From: Malania oleifera
Lineage: Eukaryota > Streptophyta > Magnoliopsida > Santalales > Ximeniaceae
Assembly (NCBI RefSeq): GCF_029873635.1
Contig: NC_080423.1
Coordinates: 101,680,991-101,744,990 of the forward strand
DNA length: 64,000 nt
Direction: 5' to 3'
In this document: piece after piece, positions 10,506 to 22,944 of the stretch
Position numbering within the stretch: the stretch's first letter is position 1
Layout: every line of letters starts with the position of its first letter
Notes under the pieces: generated by a model
Told to the model about the DNA's origin: nothing
Database searches by the model: none
What the model saw: the letters and a program-made list of their open reading frames with translations, nothing else
Program-made: the position numbers and the translations under genes

Positions 10506-13500
10506 TTTTTATGATACATGTATATATGTGAAATGATACGATTGATGTGAAAATAAATGAAATGAGATATTTATGTATCATGGTTTCAGTATATGTATAT
10601 GATATCAGAACCTGGTTGACTTGGTTTAGGCTAGCACCTGCATGGTACTGTTGCTATGTGTCTATGATCCCAGTGATCGTGATATCTGTGTTAAAGCCGC
10701 TGTATGGAGTGGTGTGAGATTGGATGGTCGATGTGGTTATTTTCGAGAAGTGTGCTGTTATCGCCCCTGGTGTACGGACTAGTTTGGGTGGACCCATCGG
10801 ACCTATAGATTAGACTATCGACTTGGCAGTGGTCGGCTAACCATTGTCAGGTCCCGCTTTCGGGCCACACAACCCAGTCAGTGGGGGTAATACATGACAA
10901 CAGCCAGCTAACCCACCAGGATGATTTTTATGTTATTATCATTATCATGATATGAGATGAGAAATGTTTATGAAAATGCAGTATATTCTGCCATGTTTTG
11001 ATATACATATGTTTTCCCAGATTTGATAAACAGTATTGAGTATGTTATGTATGGTATATGTAGAACACCATATACTCATGTTGCCACACACTAGTATTAG
11101 TTTATTTCCCTTACTGAGAGGTATCTCACCCCTAAATTTTATTAACTTTTCAGGAGCCCCGGATAGGAAAACGGGAAAAGCCCCGCAGAAATAGTGTTGT
11201 TTATCTGCCCTCTGCGAAGGGTAAGTTTTTGGTAAGGACAGTTAGGTTTTTGTGAGAATTGTCCCTAGATTCCATTTTTGGGATGTATATATATTGAGAG
11301 TTAGTGTTTATAGTACTCTGGTATGTATTGGGCACATTATGATGAGATGTATATAATTTTATACTTTCTGCTGTGTAGGCTTCTGCTAGATGTTTTGTTA
11401 TATCCCTGGTACCCACGGGTCCAGGTGGATGGTAACCTGCTGAGTTGGATTGTGGGATATGTAGTATTGATTTTATAATGTTGATCATATAAAAAAAAAA
11501 AAAAAGTAAAATGAGCAGGTCGTGACAACCAAGTTTGTCGGTGGAGCTGCAACCGTAAAGTATGAGTCTAACAATACAGTTTTATGGCATATGCGTTTAG
11601 GGCATATGGGTGAGCGTGGAATGAAGGAGCTTCATAAGAGAAATATTCTAAAGGGGGTCAAATCATGTGAGTTGGAGTTCTGCAAATACTATGTGTTTGG
11701 GAAGCAGAATCAAGTTCAATTCATGACAGCCACACACAAGACGAAGGGAGTATTAGACTACATTCGTTCGGACATTTAGGGACCGATGAGAGTGGTATTA
11801 CGAGGGAGACATGTGCATTTCGTGAGCTTCATCGACGATTACTCACTAAAGGTCTGGGTTTACTTCATACGACACAAGTCAGAGGAGTTTGCCAAGTTCA
11901 AACTATGGAAAGGTGAGGTGGAAAACCAGACCAGGAGAAAGATCAAGTTCCTCAGGACAGACAATAGAATTGAGTACACAAACTCGGGTTTCAGAGAGTT
12001 TTACAAGAAACATGGCAGAAGGAGGCATTTTATAGTACACCGGACACCGTAACAAAATGGTGTGGTGAAAAGGATGAGTCGAACCTTAGTTGAAAAGGCT
12101 CGATGCCTTAGGTTACATGCTGGGCTTGCCATGAATTTCTAGGTTAAGGCGGTTAGTATGACTTGTTTCTTGGTAAATAGATCATTAAAGGCATCACAGA
12201 ATAGGAAAGTTACTGAGGGGGTGTGGACAAGTAACGAGGTAGACTAATCTGGATCGAGAGTATTTGGGTGTCTAGCCTATGCGCACATTCCTGGTGAGGC
12301 GAGATCTAAGCTTGAGGCGAAGTCTAGATGGTGTATCTTTCTAAGATATCAGATTGGCGTGAAAGGGTTCAAACTGTGGGATCCAGTGGCAAACAAGGTG
12401 GTGATCAGTAGGAACTTAGTTTTCGATGAGAAAACTATGTTGCGGCGTACTCAGGAAGAATAAGAGAAATAAGTGCTAAAAAATCGCAGCAGCAATGAAC
12501 ATGCAATTCAGGTAGAGTTGGAGACTCAGGGTAGACATGTAGGGAGTCCTAGCCCGAGAGATCAATCAGTGGTTCAGGTGGAGTCAAAAACTCAAGGTGG
12601 ACATGACGGTGTTTAGAAAAGGATGAGTTTTAGCTCAGATGACCAACAATTGCGTCGTAGCATAACTGTAGACAGACCCAGATGTGTTTTTAGGCCACCC
12701 CCCAGGTACGGTTTTGACAATCTGTTGTCTTATGCACTTATCACTAGCAGCAAGGATCCTACTACCTTTCAAAAGGCTGTGCATAGCCAGGAGAAGGGTA
12801 GCTGGATAGGGTGCTATGGTAGAGGAGATGGAATTATTGCATAAGAACCAAACGTGAGACTTAGTGGAGCTTTCAGGTGGGAAGTGGGCGATTGGATGCA
12901 AATGGATATACAGGAAGAAGGAAGCATTTTTAGAAAGGGAAATAGAGAAGTACAAGACTCCCTTAGTAGCAAAGGGACACTCGTAGAGGAAAAGAGTAGA
13001 CTATGAAGAAATATTCTCCCCTGTGGTTAGAAACACTTCCGCTAGGGTAGTGTTGGGACTGGTGGCGCAACATGATATGCATCTCAAGTAGATGGACGTA
13101 AAGATGGTGTTCCTCCATGGTGATCTATAGGAGTTGATTTACATGACATAGCCAAAAGGGTTTAGCCAACCTGAATAGGAGCACTTAGTCTGCAAACTGA
13201 AGAAGTCACTGTATGGGCTAAAGAAGTCTCCAAGGCAGTGGTACAAGAGGTTTGACGCCTATATGACCTGTATTGGCTACAAGAGGTGTGAGTACAATTG
13301 TTGCATCTATGTAAGGAGTCTTGTGGATGGGTCACTCATATTTCTACTGTTGTAATGTTGACGATATGGTGATTGCTGCTAAAGACATGATCGAGGTAAA
13401 TCGATTGAAGACTTTGTTGGGATAAGAATTTGACATGAAAGACTTGGGTGCCGCCAAGAGGATACCTGGCATTGAGATTCACAGAGATAGAGCTGCAGGG

Positions 13501-14410
13501 AGACTATAGATATCTCAAGGTGGCTATGTGGAGAAGGTGTTCGAGAGGTTTAGCATGGCTAATGCTAAGCCAGTGAGCACACCTTTGATGACTCATTTTT
13601 GGTTGTTTACTGTCCAATGCCCAAGGACAGACGATGAGGTTTGTGATATGTCGGAGGTCCCCTATGTTAGTGCAGTGGGGTGTCTGATGTATGCCATGGT
13701 GTGTACGAGATCGGACCTGGCACGTGCCGTTAGCGTGGTGAGCAAGTTCTTCACAAATTCGGGGTTAAGCATTGGGATATTGTCAAGTGGATTCTTAAGT
13801 ACATAAAGGGTACACTCGGATATGACATCATATTTAGTGGACAACATAGTAATACGTCGGTGGTAGGGTATGTGGATGCTGACTACGCAGGAGACTTGGA
13901 TGACATAAAGTCTACCACGTGGTGCGTATTTACCCTTGTCAGAGGACCTATTTGTTGGAGGTCTGGTGTTGTCACTCGTAACTTTATCTACTACTGAGTC
14001 GGAGTATATGGCAGTGGCTGAGACTGCCAAGGAAGCATTGTGGCTTACAGGATTGGTCAGAGAGCCGGGTGTCCAGTAAGATGGAGTTCGGTTGTAGTAT
14101 GATAGTTAGAGTACCATTTACTTGGTGAAGAATCAGGTGTGCCATGCGATGACAGAGCACATTGATGCGCGGTATCACAAGGTCAAGGAACTGATTGCTT
14201 CAGGGGAACTTATACTTGAGAAGGTTCAACATCTGACAATGCAGCTAATATGCTAACGAAACTGGTCACAATAGACAAGTTCAAGCATTGCTTGGACTTG
14301 ATCAACATCTCCAAGTGCTAGACGGTAGACAGTCTCAATCTACTATCCTAGGTGGAGCAGCGGTTATACTTTTAGATTTCTTAAGTGGTGAATATTCGCT
14401 AAGGTGGAGA

Positions 14411-14992
14411 TATTGGGGATGTGGCTCATATTTTGAGTAGAACGCATGTACCGGGAAAGCTATGTGAAGCGAGGAACAAGAGCAAGAGAGAAGGCTGTAG
14501 GAAAAGGGATAACCATCAATGGTTTGGGCTGTAACCGTCGACAGTTTCAGGTAGAATGTAAGGGACTACTTCTTGGCCTCAAACCGTCAACGATTTGGCT
14601 TAAACCGTCGACGGTTTCAGTCGGCGCATGTCACGTAATTAAAATCGGGAGGTCAGTAGATTGGGTAGATCAGAGGTTTTTCCTCCAAGAATCGCTATAG
14701 GGACGGTTTAGATAGGATCTAAGGGTCCTGTACGTTTAGGGTTCATATATAGTCAATGTTTTGTAACCCTAATGTAAGCTTGACATAATTGATAGTGGGA
14801 ATCAGAGTTGCCGTGGATGTAGGCAAATTGTCAAACCATGTAAATCTAGTGGCTTTTGATTATTGCTTTCGTTCTTCTCATTACTAAGTATTTGCTTCTT
14901 TAGTATTGTTTATCATTGAGTGATTACACTAGTTGTTTGTTAATTAATTCGTGAGAGTGTGAAAGGCTTCTGCTGCGCATCTGCGGACAACA
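14411..14992 (+). repeat. 3' LTR of the Copia element
   Basis: Matches the 5' LTR along its length with clear divergence. It contains the perfect 16-bp palindrome AAACCGTCGACGGTTT at 14602-14617 and two related copies upstream (about 14530 and 14580). It ends in CA next to the TTATT duplication. Confidence 0.9.
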
Positions 14993-17900
14993 TTATTTAT
15001 TTTATTTTCTTTACTTTTCTACTTGTTATATTGTTGTATTTTGATCCGCTAGCTAGTATCAATCATTCATTCCATTTTACCATTCCTTTTACGATCAAAT
15101 TATAGGAAATATGAACTTTTATGAGATATACATCTTTCCTTGGTATCTCCTTTGTCACCAAGCTTAGGTTATGGAATAAGGAGAAGAAGGAATCGAGAAG
15201 AAGGTATTAGCAACACGTGCACATACACATGCACGACTTATCTATATTTGTAAATAGACAAACACTTTTAAATTAGGATTTCGACAAAGACGCATAAATT
15301 TCTCCTAAGGTTTTAAAAATTTTCTGAGATTTGACCGAAAAAAAAATATAGTCTTCTCCTTGCTAAGTTTCAAAAATACCAAGAATCTCTCCAACAACTT
15401 GATATTTGAGGTACTTATACTCCCTCCTTTGGCTTATTATGAAAGATTAGTACTTTTAACCAAATCTCTAAAAAAAAAAAATTTTAACACTATTTACTTG
15501 TACAAATAGTTTTATTTTTTATTTTTAAATTTTTAAATACTTACAAGCACACCATCTTGTTTTTTAATTTTCTAAATTTGTATTAAAAAATTAAATTTGT
15601 ATTATTTTCTAAAATTTTGCTTTCTTTTATAAATTTTTAGAAATTTAAAAATGTTTTTTCATAATTATTCAGAAATCTATAAATAAAAAATATTTTCACA
15701 ACTAACCAATCCTTTATTTTCTAGGTTTTTCAATACAAATATTAGAAAACTAAAAAATAAATTAGTATTTTATAATTATTTTAAAAACTAAAAATAAAAA
15801 ATAAAAACTATTTAAACAAGTCGTGATTAACTTTTATTTCCTTTTGTCACATTTTTATTAATTCTATCTTATTAAACCAAAAAAGTGTAAAAGAAATATT
15901 AATTTCTTTTTTCCTTTTACACCTTATAAGTTTCATTTCAATACCAAACAAGCTTGGATATCTACATGTGTATATTATATATATGACTATCAATTTGCCA
16001 CAAAAATGCACAATTAGGAAGTAGAAATGGGAAGAAATTATATTCTAATTGATTGATTAAACTTTTTCCTTTACATAATTGTCTACTTATTTAATGTCTA
16101 TTAATAGAAGAGATTATGATACAGTAATGTTATATGACACGAGCTCGTGTCATCATGAACCCATACAATAAAACCTGACAGAATAAACAACATGAACTAC
16201 TATCTCATCCCATTAGTACCTACCATGTGGGTCCGTGATGACACGAGCCCACGTCCTCAAACATTTTCCATCAAAATAAGTTTGACCCCCCTTTTCTTGC
16301 AAATTTTTCTTTTTAAAAATAAAATTCAGCTATGACTTATTTGAAAAGTAGCTTCTTCAACACTTAAAAAAAAATCAATTTTTAATTTTTTTTGAGTTGT
16401 TTTTAGAATATATCAACTTAAAACTTTTAAAAGTTAAAAATTAGTTTTTTCTCTCACAAATTGTTAAATTTTCTTATTGTTAGTTTTTTCTCTCACAAAT
16501 TATTTTATTTCCTTATTGTGTTTAGCCTTTTTTTTTTTTTTCAAATATTACAAAATTATTATCCATTGATTACATTTCCTAAAAATACATATCCATTTAG
16601 TAATTTTAAATTCTCTTAACCAACTTACAACCTTTTTAACTCTTTTTTTATAGGGCGACCAAATTATTTTTATAACATCTCAATTAACTCTTTTCTAAAA
16701 ATTCCTTTTTAAAAGATTCTTTAAAGTTACAATTTGTAAGGGTGAGTTTGGCTTTCCTTTTTCGCCTCACTTTTTACTTTTTAAAAGTAAAAATTGAATC
16801 TATCATGTTATGTAAATAATTTTTTTAACTTTTAAAATTAACTTTTAGCTTTTTTGGGAAGCTTTTAAAAGTTAGGAATTTAAAACTTTTAAAAGCAAAA
16901 AGTTAAAAATAATATTATTTTATGGATATCCCTAATAATTTTTTAATATTACAAAATTACTTGCTCACCTCTCCAGCCCTCTCCCGGTCATATTTTTTCC
17001 CTTTTTTTTATTACTCAAATAAAAAACTTAGGGTTCATATTGGAAACGATATCGTTTTTCTTAAAAATATTTTTTTTTATAATGGCCCTTTAAAATCATA
17101 TTATTCATACATATTAATTTCTAAAATTTATGTTACTAATATTAAATTTATTTTTTGATAAATAATTCAACAAAAATACTCATAAATTGGTATACATATT
17201 TTAGTCATTTCAAATATTTTAGTCAACTTATAACTATTTTACAAAACATTAAACACTGGTTTTTTTTTTTTTTTTTTTTCAACAACTTCTCTTTCACAAA
17301 GAGGTCAAACGATTTTTACAATTACTTGAAAAGTTTCTTTTCATGAGATCCTGTTAAAAAGTTTCGTTTAAAAAGTCATAGGAGATCAAATTAAGCCTAA
17401 GTCTTAACAAATAGTCTAAATATATGCTTAATATTACAACTAAAAATTTGAGTGATGATTCCCAATGCATTTGTATTTTTTTTATTGTAATCGCGATTGA
17501 ATATTGTGATGAGAAGAAAGTTCTAACTTGAAACTTTTACCACAAATAATAGAATCACTTTTAGCACTTCTAGTCGTGAAGGGTTATCCAAATGCTTAAA
17601 GTGTTAAAATATTAATCTTCAAAACATTCCACTAAATACATTATAAATTTTATCTGTTTTTTTGTAAATAGAGAGAAAATTGTAGAAATACTCACTCTTT
17701 TCTTTCACAACTACACAAATTAAAAAGAAAAAAGAAAACTAAAATACCCTTTTACAAAGTATTTGTGTAAGGCATATTCTTGTAAATAAAAAAAAGGACA
17801 TGTTTAGTTATGTAAAATATTTTTTATTATAAATTTTTTAAATATTACCAAAAAAACTCATTTTTAAGTCTTACAATATTCATATAAAATTTAGAAAACA

Positions 17901-18940
17901 ATAAAATATTTAAATACTATTCACTTGTAGAAATAATTTTATTTTCCAATTTTAAATTTTAAAATATTTAAAAGCACGCCATCTTGTTTTTTCATTTTTT
18001 TAAAATTGTATAAAAAATTGAAAATCATTTTTATTATTTTCTAAATTTTAATATTCTCATATAATTTTTGAAAAATTTTAAAATTAGGTTTTTTATAATT
18101 ATTTGGAAATCTAGAAATAAAAAAAAATATATTTTCACAACAAACCAATCATTTATTTTCTATGTTTTTAAATAAAAATATTAAAAAACTGAAAAATAAA
18201 TCAAAATTTTATAATTATTTTAAAAACTAAAAAAAAATAAAAATTATTTAAACCGGTCGCAATTAACTTCTATTTTTTTTTCTCACATTTTATTTTTCAT
18301 TCTACCTTATTAAACGAAAAAAGTTTAAAAGAAAAATTAAATTCTTTAGACACAATGATGTGGCACCAAACGCGACAAGTGAAAGTCGCTCGCCCATTGA
18401 CGCGTGCCCTTGGTAATTTACCGGCATAATAATGCCTCAATGGAGAATTGAATCCGAGACTTTGAAGTCACCAAAGTCATAAGTTACCCTTACCACTTGA
18501 GTTAGTCCGATTAGGTCACAATAGTGCACAATTAGAAAGTAGAAATAGGAAAGAATTGAATTCATATTGATTGATTAAAGTTTTTCATTTACATATATAG
18601 TTATTTATTTAAAGGTCTTCATCAATAGAAGGGATTAACGTGAGTAATACTAACACAAGCTCAAATAATCATGAGCCAAGTATCAAGCCTATCAGAATGA
18701 AAAACATAGACCTTATACTATCTTATCCCATTAGGGTTTGTCACGTGGGCCTATGATGACACAAAGCCGCGTCATCGAGCATTTTATATTAAGATAAATT
18801 TGAACCCATTTTTCTCGTAATTTTTCCTTTTAAAAATAAAAGTCAAGTATAACGTGTTTGGTAGGGTAAGGAGCATCCAAAAATAGAGAAAAGGCATTTA
18901 AAAAGCTACTTATATTCATAATCATCTAGGGTTTCTAACC
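14993..18940. other. AT-rich intergenic DNA with a diverged direct duplication
   Basis: No gene seen. Two stretches repeat in the same orientation: about 15480-16330 and about 17900-18850 (shared anchors: 'caccatcttgttttt', 'ttgattgattaaa', 'catcccattag', 'gatgacac'). The DNA between them is very AT-rich. The copies differ considerably, so the duplication is old. It could be a remnant of an element with long terminal repeats, but I found no TG...CA ends. Confidence 0.6.
18345..18530. mobile_element. Short unclassified insertion inside the second duplicate copy
   Basis: About 185 bp of higher GC sequence interrupts the second duplicate relative to the first. It contains 'ttaccacttgagttag' and 'gaatccgagac', wording common in short repeated plant elements. 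I cannot classify it and see no clear inverted repeats. Confidence 0.4.
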
Positions 18941-19320
18941 ATGCCAAAAGTGGTAATGCACAAAACTTCTTGCCAAGTTGACGCCCAATTGGAATTTGGG
19001 ATGTGTCGCAATGGAAAAAGAAAGAAAAACTCTTTTTATCAGTTACGCAAACACGGTTACGCAAACGCGGCCTTCCTCGGTTCCACTCGCAATGGATCAT
19101 CGTTATCCAGAGAGTATGTAGGCGGAAGTTGGGGGCGATTTGACGTCAAACCGGGTGCTGCCTCGACCGACTACTGCCTACCGGCCAGCAATTGCGGCTT
19201 AAAAACTAAAGCTGATCAATAACGAATACGCAAACCGGAATGGACTTTTGCAGGTCAAACGGAATATTCCGTCATTATCCTCGTCAAGAAAGTTAACGCC
19301 GTTAACCAACTCTTAATTGA
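18941..19320. other. GC-richer island of unknown nature
   Basis: Embedded in DNA of roughly 25-30% GC, this stretch is near 50% GC and has a 93-codon open frame on the plus strand (18941-19222, opening MPKVVMHKTSC). I do not recognise the peptide. The repeated 'ttacgcaaac' (about 19041 and 19056) and 'gttaacgccgttaac' (19291-19305) suggest a transposon fragment or an old promoter rather than a gene. Confidence 0.35.
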
Positions 19321-20076
19321 CAATATATATTTATAAATATTTTTTGATGGAGACTTAATACAATTTTAAAAGAATTTGATGTGAATGACAAGTAATTTAT
19401 TATATTTAATGAAACTTTTACTATGCTATTGTTTTAGGAATTATACTTTTTTTTTCAATTATAATTGGGGAAATTTATTTTAAAAGTTTAGATCTTAAAA
19501 TTAAAATTAAGTAAAAACAAGTAAAATGTTTAAGTCCTATATATATATATATATGATAATTTCTTGTCGATGCAATATTTACACTGATTTTTTAAAGTAT
19601 TCATTACATGTGTAATATTGATCCCAAAGATTGTCCGACTCTTTGCAAAAAATATTTTTTATTTTTTATTTCTAATTTTTATAAATTTATAAAGACTTTA
19701 GTTTATTTTTGAATTTTTTAATATTTATATTAAAAAGATAGAAAATAAATAATTTGTTTGGTTGAACAAAATAGTTTTATTTTTTATATTAATTTAAAAA
19801 CTATTATTAAAAAAGACAACTTTTTTTTTTAAATTACTAATATTCGATTTCGGAATTTGAATTTGGATTTGAAAATAATTGAGTAAAATTTTATACTATA
19901 TTTTATCATAATCAACATAAATCCAGATCCTAAATCTAAATTTTATCCTTCCAAACGCAGAGCCAAAAAAAAAAAAAAATAATAATAATAATAATAAAAA
20001 AATATTTTTCATTTGGTTTGCGAAATAAAATGGGATAGAAAAAAATAAATGGAAAGAAAATTTAAAAGGGGAACAT
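19321..20076. other. AT-rich spacer
   Basis: Nothing identifiable. Simple AT-rich DNA with short (TA)n near 19540 and an (AAT)n run near 19978-19995. Confidence 0.6.
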
Positions 20077-20970
20077 TGTAGTGCCTCGAACCCGGTAGGG
20101 CCCGAAGTGCTATTATCTATACATATATCTTTGATACCATTACTATAAAGACCCAAACCCGAAGTGGGGTACCGGGTACACCTGTCCATAATTCAATATA
20201 CAACAAGCGGTGGAAATATATATATTATACCTCAAACACTATACCAAAGTTCTAGTACCACCATATTTACACTTGTATTCCCAAGCATTCATATTACATC
20301 CTAGATCACAAAACGTATCTATGTATATATATATACTCACAAAACTTACTTCAACCCAAAAACTATCTAGCCCTGCCCCAAGAACTTCCTAAGATCGGCT
20401 CCCTAAATTTCTTGAAATGTTAAAATGTTTAATGAGGCGAGACACTTCTCAGTAAGACGAAATAGATTATCATTAGTATGTGACTGTCATGAGTTTTAGT
20501 GTGAACAAATGATCTTCATATACTTAATTGTAAGTGAAATGGCATTTGAAACTATACTCACACCTGTACTATTTAAAATACATACATTCAGCTCAATATA
20601 ACCCATTTATCTTAAATCTACATTTATGCATAGAAGGACCTTCTTGACCGGATACTATAGCATATCATGTATAAACCCTCATGATCGGGTTGTGCGGTCC
20701 GAAGATTGAACTTAACCATGGCTGGCCTACCACCAGGCTAAGTCAAACTATCGCCTGAAGTACGATTTGCCTGCCTAACTGGTCCGGACTCCAAGGGGTA
20801 CTTTACTCTACTTTGGCCAAATCGACTATCTAATAGCAACACTTTTAGAATAGTGTGGTTGCACTTACTATATCACTGTAGTTATAGTGTGATATCATGT
20901 GGAAGAAAGGCTTAAAAAGGATTTGATGTTACTACCCATATCAACAAGTTGCACCTTTCTTTCCGAGAGC

Positions 20971-21045
20971 CTTCTCATAAGAACTCCACGATTAAGCGTG
21001 CTTAGTTTGGAGTAATTTTGGGATGGGTCACCTTCTAGAAAGTTT
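20971..21045 (+). other. 5S rRNA-like core in Cassandra 5' LTR
   Basis: Shares 'gaactccacgattaagcgtg' and 'ggatgggtcacct' with the plant 5S rRNA 3' two-thirds (internal promoter boxes). It is diverged and lacks an intact 5S 5' end, so it is not a functional 5S gene. Confidence 0.85.
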
Positions 21046-21363
21046 TCTCAAGAAGTGTGTAAGTGAGAACAAAACACACTGAATCCGATAAGGCCCGCCC
21101 CCTGTTGTCTGATCCATGTGGAGGAGGAGAGACGCTGTGCTCCTTGGCAGACCTAGGTTGGGGTGTTACAAAAATGGTATCAGAGTCATTATCCAACCGA
21201 AAGTGTGATGAGATTCACATTGTCTGGGTTTGGAAATGTGGGTTTACAGCGAGGACGTTGCGTTCTGTAAGTGGGAGAGAATGTGATACCTCGCGGAAAA
21301 AAGACTTAAAAAGGATTTGATGTTATTACCTATATCAACAAGGTGTACTTTTCTTTTCTAGAG

Positions 21364-21440
21364 CCTTCCCATAAAAACTCCACTGTTAAGCGTGCTTGGC
21401 TTGGAGTAATCTTGGGACGGGTGACCTTCTGGAAAGTTTT
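21364..21440 (+). other. 5S rRNA-like core in Cassandra 3' LTR
   Basis: Contains GTTAAGCGTGCTTGG and GGGACGGGTGACC, nearer to 5S rRNA than the 5' LTR copy. Confidence 0.85.
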
Positions 21441-22073
21441 CTTAGGAAGTGTGTGAGTGAGGACAAAACACTTTAAAAATGACACGTGTTGGTCTGTGGG
21501 CTAGTCATTAGTCCGATAAGGCCTGCCCCCTGTTGTCTGGTCCAGGTGGAGGAGGAGAGACGTTGTGCTCCCTGGCAGACCCAGATTGGGGCGTTACAAA
21601 AAGTATCGAGCATAATTATGCCATAATACTTGTTCTCATGCCACACAATTTTGACTGATAAATCATAATATAATAAACTGCCCGACAACATGTAATTTGC
21701 TGAAAACAAGGGTATGATCATCTCTAGGATTTAATTTAACTCAAACAATATGTTTTACTGGAAAAAGGAGATGATCAACCCATTCACTTTAGTTTTTCCC
21801 AAATATGTATAATAATCAAAACTATCATTTTCATATGTCTTATTTGTTTAGAAAACCATATATACTGTTCCTGTAATCATATACTTCAATTTAATTGGTT
21901 CATATTTCAAAAATAGCTGACATGATCTAGTCTTCTCACCTGTTCTTGAAAAATCTGCCTAAAACCTTTGAAGAACCGAAACCCTAACTTCTAAACCGGC
22001 CGAGGAACATGGACCTGCAAGTCGGGAGGAGGGAGAGAGGATCGGAGAGCAAGAGGGTGACCCGGGGGAGCTT

Positions 22074-22076
<3 letters not shown>

Positions 22077-22131
<55 letters not shown>
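22077..22131. repeat. (AG)n microsatellite in an LTR leader
   Basis: About 22 AG units then imperfect GA-rich sequence, in the antisense leader of a gypsy LTR. Confidence 0.95.
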
Positions 22132-22136
<5 letters not shown>

Positions 22137-22944
22137 GAGAGTGAGAGAGAAAACCCTAGGAGAGAGAAAATGTGAGTTGAAATGAAATATTATAACAAAC
22201 ACTTAACTTATAAGCCCTTACCCGTAGAAAAAAACTATCGACGGTTTGCTCACTTACCATACCCAAACATACAGTCAATGTCGTCACACTAAGCACCCAA
22301 TTACCATGCAATAATCGAAGCCTCACAGCGATAACATTGCCAATACGAGCACCCAATAACCGTAGCCTTACAGCGATATTGTTGCCACTACGGTGTAGCG
22401 CACACCCATCGGTGACCAGCCGAAAAGAACAAGTGATATTTCACACCCTCGGATATAGAGCCAGATACTCTCATCCACAGTAATTAGTCGAGACATGGCG
22501 TCAGTGTACAGTAATTAGTTGCCCCAAGCTAATTCAGCGTACGGTAATTAACCGCCCCTAGCTGATTTATAGAATTTGGAACAATTTTGGAACTCATGTC
22601 CCTATACTCATCAGCGTACAGTAATTAGCCATCCCTAGCTATTTTTACAAAACTTGGAACATTTTACATACAACAGTTCATTCCACACTTATTTGGTATA
22701 CAGAAAATCATATCATTTTCAGTTTAAGAATACAGTTTAATACAAATATGGGTACGGTCATCTCAATACTACAGTTTTAATACAACATACGATTTCTCCA
22801 ACAAAATAGAGATGATACTCAAAACCCCCAAATTTTCTCGAAAACTGTAACTCGAAAATTTCACATTTTCACCCAATAGATTTTCCCAAATAAGTGACCA
22901 AAACATACATATGATCATAAACAACAGGTTTATCGATCCCGAAA

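Larger units (their letters stand above)
6614..11527 (+). mobile_element. Gypsy-type solo LTR (family X) with a second LTR nested in it
   Basis: Begins TGTAACGACC and ends GGTCGTGACA, with a perfect 5-bp target duplication ACCAA on both sides (6609-6613, 11528-11532). Without the inner insertion it is about 2.35 kb. It is the same family as 28227-30397: both open with the same GGAAATGGAAACCGGAAAC stretch near base 50. No internal region is present, so it is a solo LTR, the usual product of LTR-LTR recombination. It carries GTCGAC palindromes at about 6747-6910, a TATA box near 6914, a minisatellite near 10330-10505 and a conserved CTTACTGAGAGGTATCTC block near 11112. Confidence 0.9.
4843..14992 (+). 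mobile_element. Copia (Tork-like) LTR retrotransposon fossil with nested insertions
   Basis: The ends are TG...CA LTRs flanked by a perfect 5-bp duplication, TTATT (4838-4842 and 14993-14997). A primer site resembling the tRNA-Met complement (tgatatcagagc) follows the 5' LTR. Internal parts in order: gag with UBN2-like sequence (about 5394-5900), a zinc-knuckle region (about 6095), protease-like sequence with WILDS (about 6270), GAG-pre-integrase (about 11580), integrase (about 11790-12060), Copia reverse transcriptase (about 12690-13560) and RNase H (about 13850-14280). Domain wording (LTNKLYFKR in gag) resembles the Tork/Tnt1 lineage. The coding region is broken, with many breaks. The two LTRs differ by very roughly one base in ten by eye, so it is old. 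A gypsy solo LTR interrupts it at 6614-11527. Confidence 0.92.
20888..21598 (+). mobile_element. Cassandra TRIM retrotransposon with 5S rRNA-derived LTRs
   Basis: Two LTRs (20888-21170, 283 bp; 21282-21598, 317 bp) flank a 111-bp internal region. They begin TGTGATA and end GTTACA. The internal region opens with a tRNA-Met primer site (tggtatcagag at 21175) and ends with a purine-rich tract (gtgggagagaa). Each LTR holds a 5S rRNA-like core (about 20971-21045 and 21364-21440) with AACTCCAC, GTTAAGCGTGCTTGG and GGGACGGGTGACC. This combination defines Cassandra. It encodes no protein. Flanking 5-mers (TATAG, AAAAG) are not a convincing duplication. It sits within a minus-strand gypsy LTR. Confidence 0.93.

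Noticed and set aside
20971-21440. Apparent 5S rRNA genes.
   Set aside because: They lie inside paired LTRs with a primer site between them and lack the 5S 5' end. They are the 5S-derived part of Cassandra.
20883-21603. A target duplication for the plus-strand Cassandra.
   Set aside because: The flanking 5-mers TATAG and AAAAG match at only three positions, which is not convincing.
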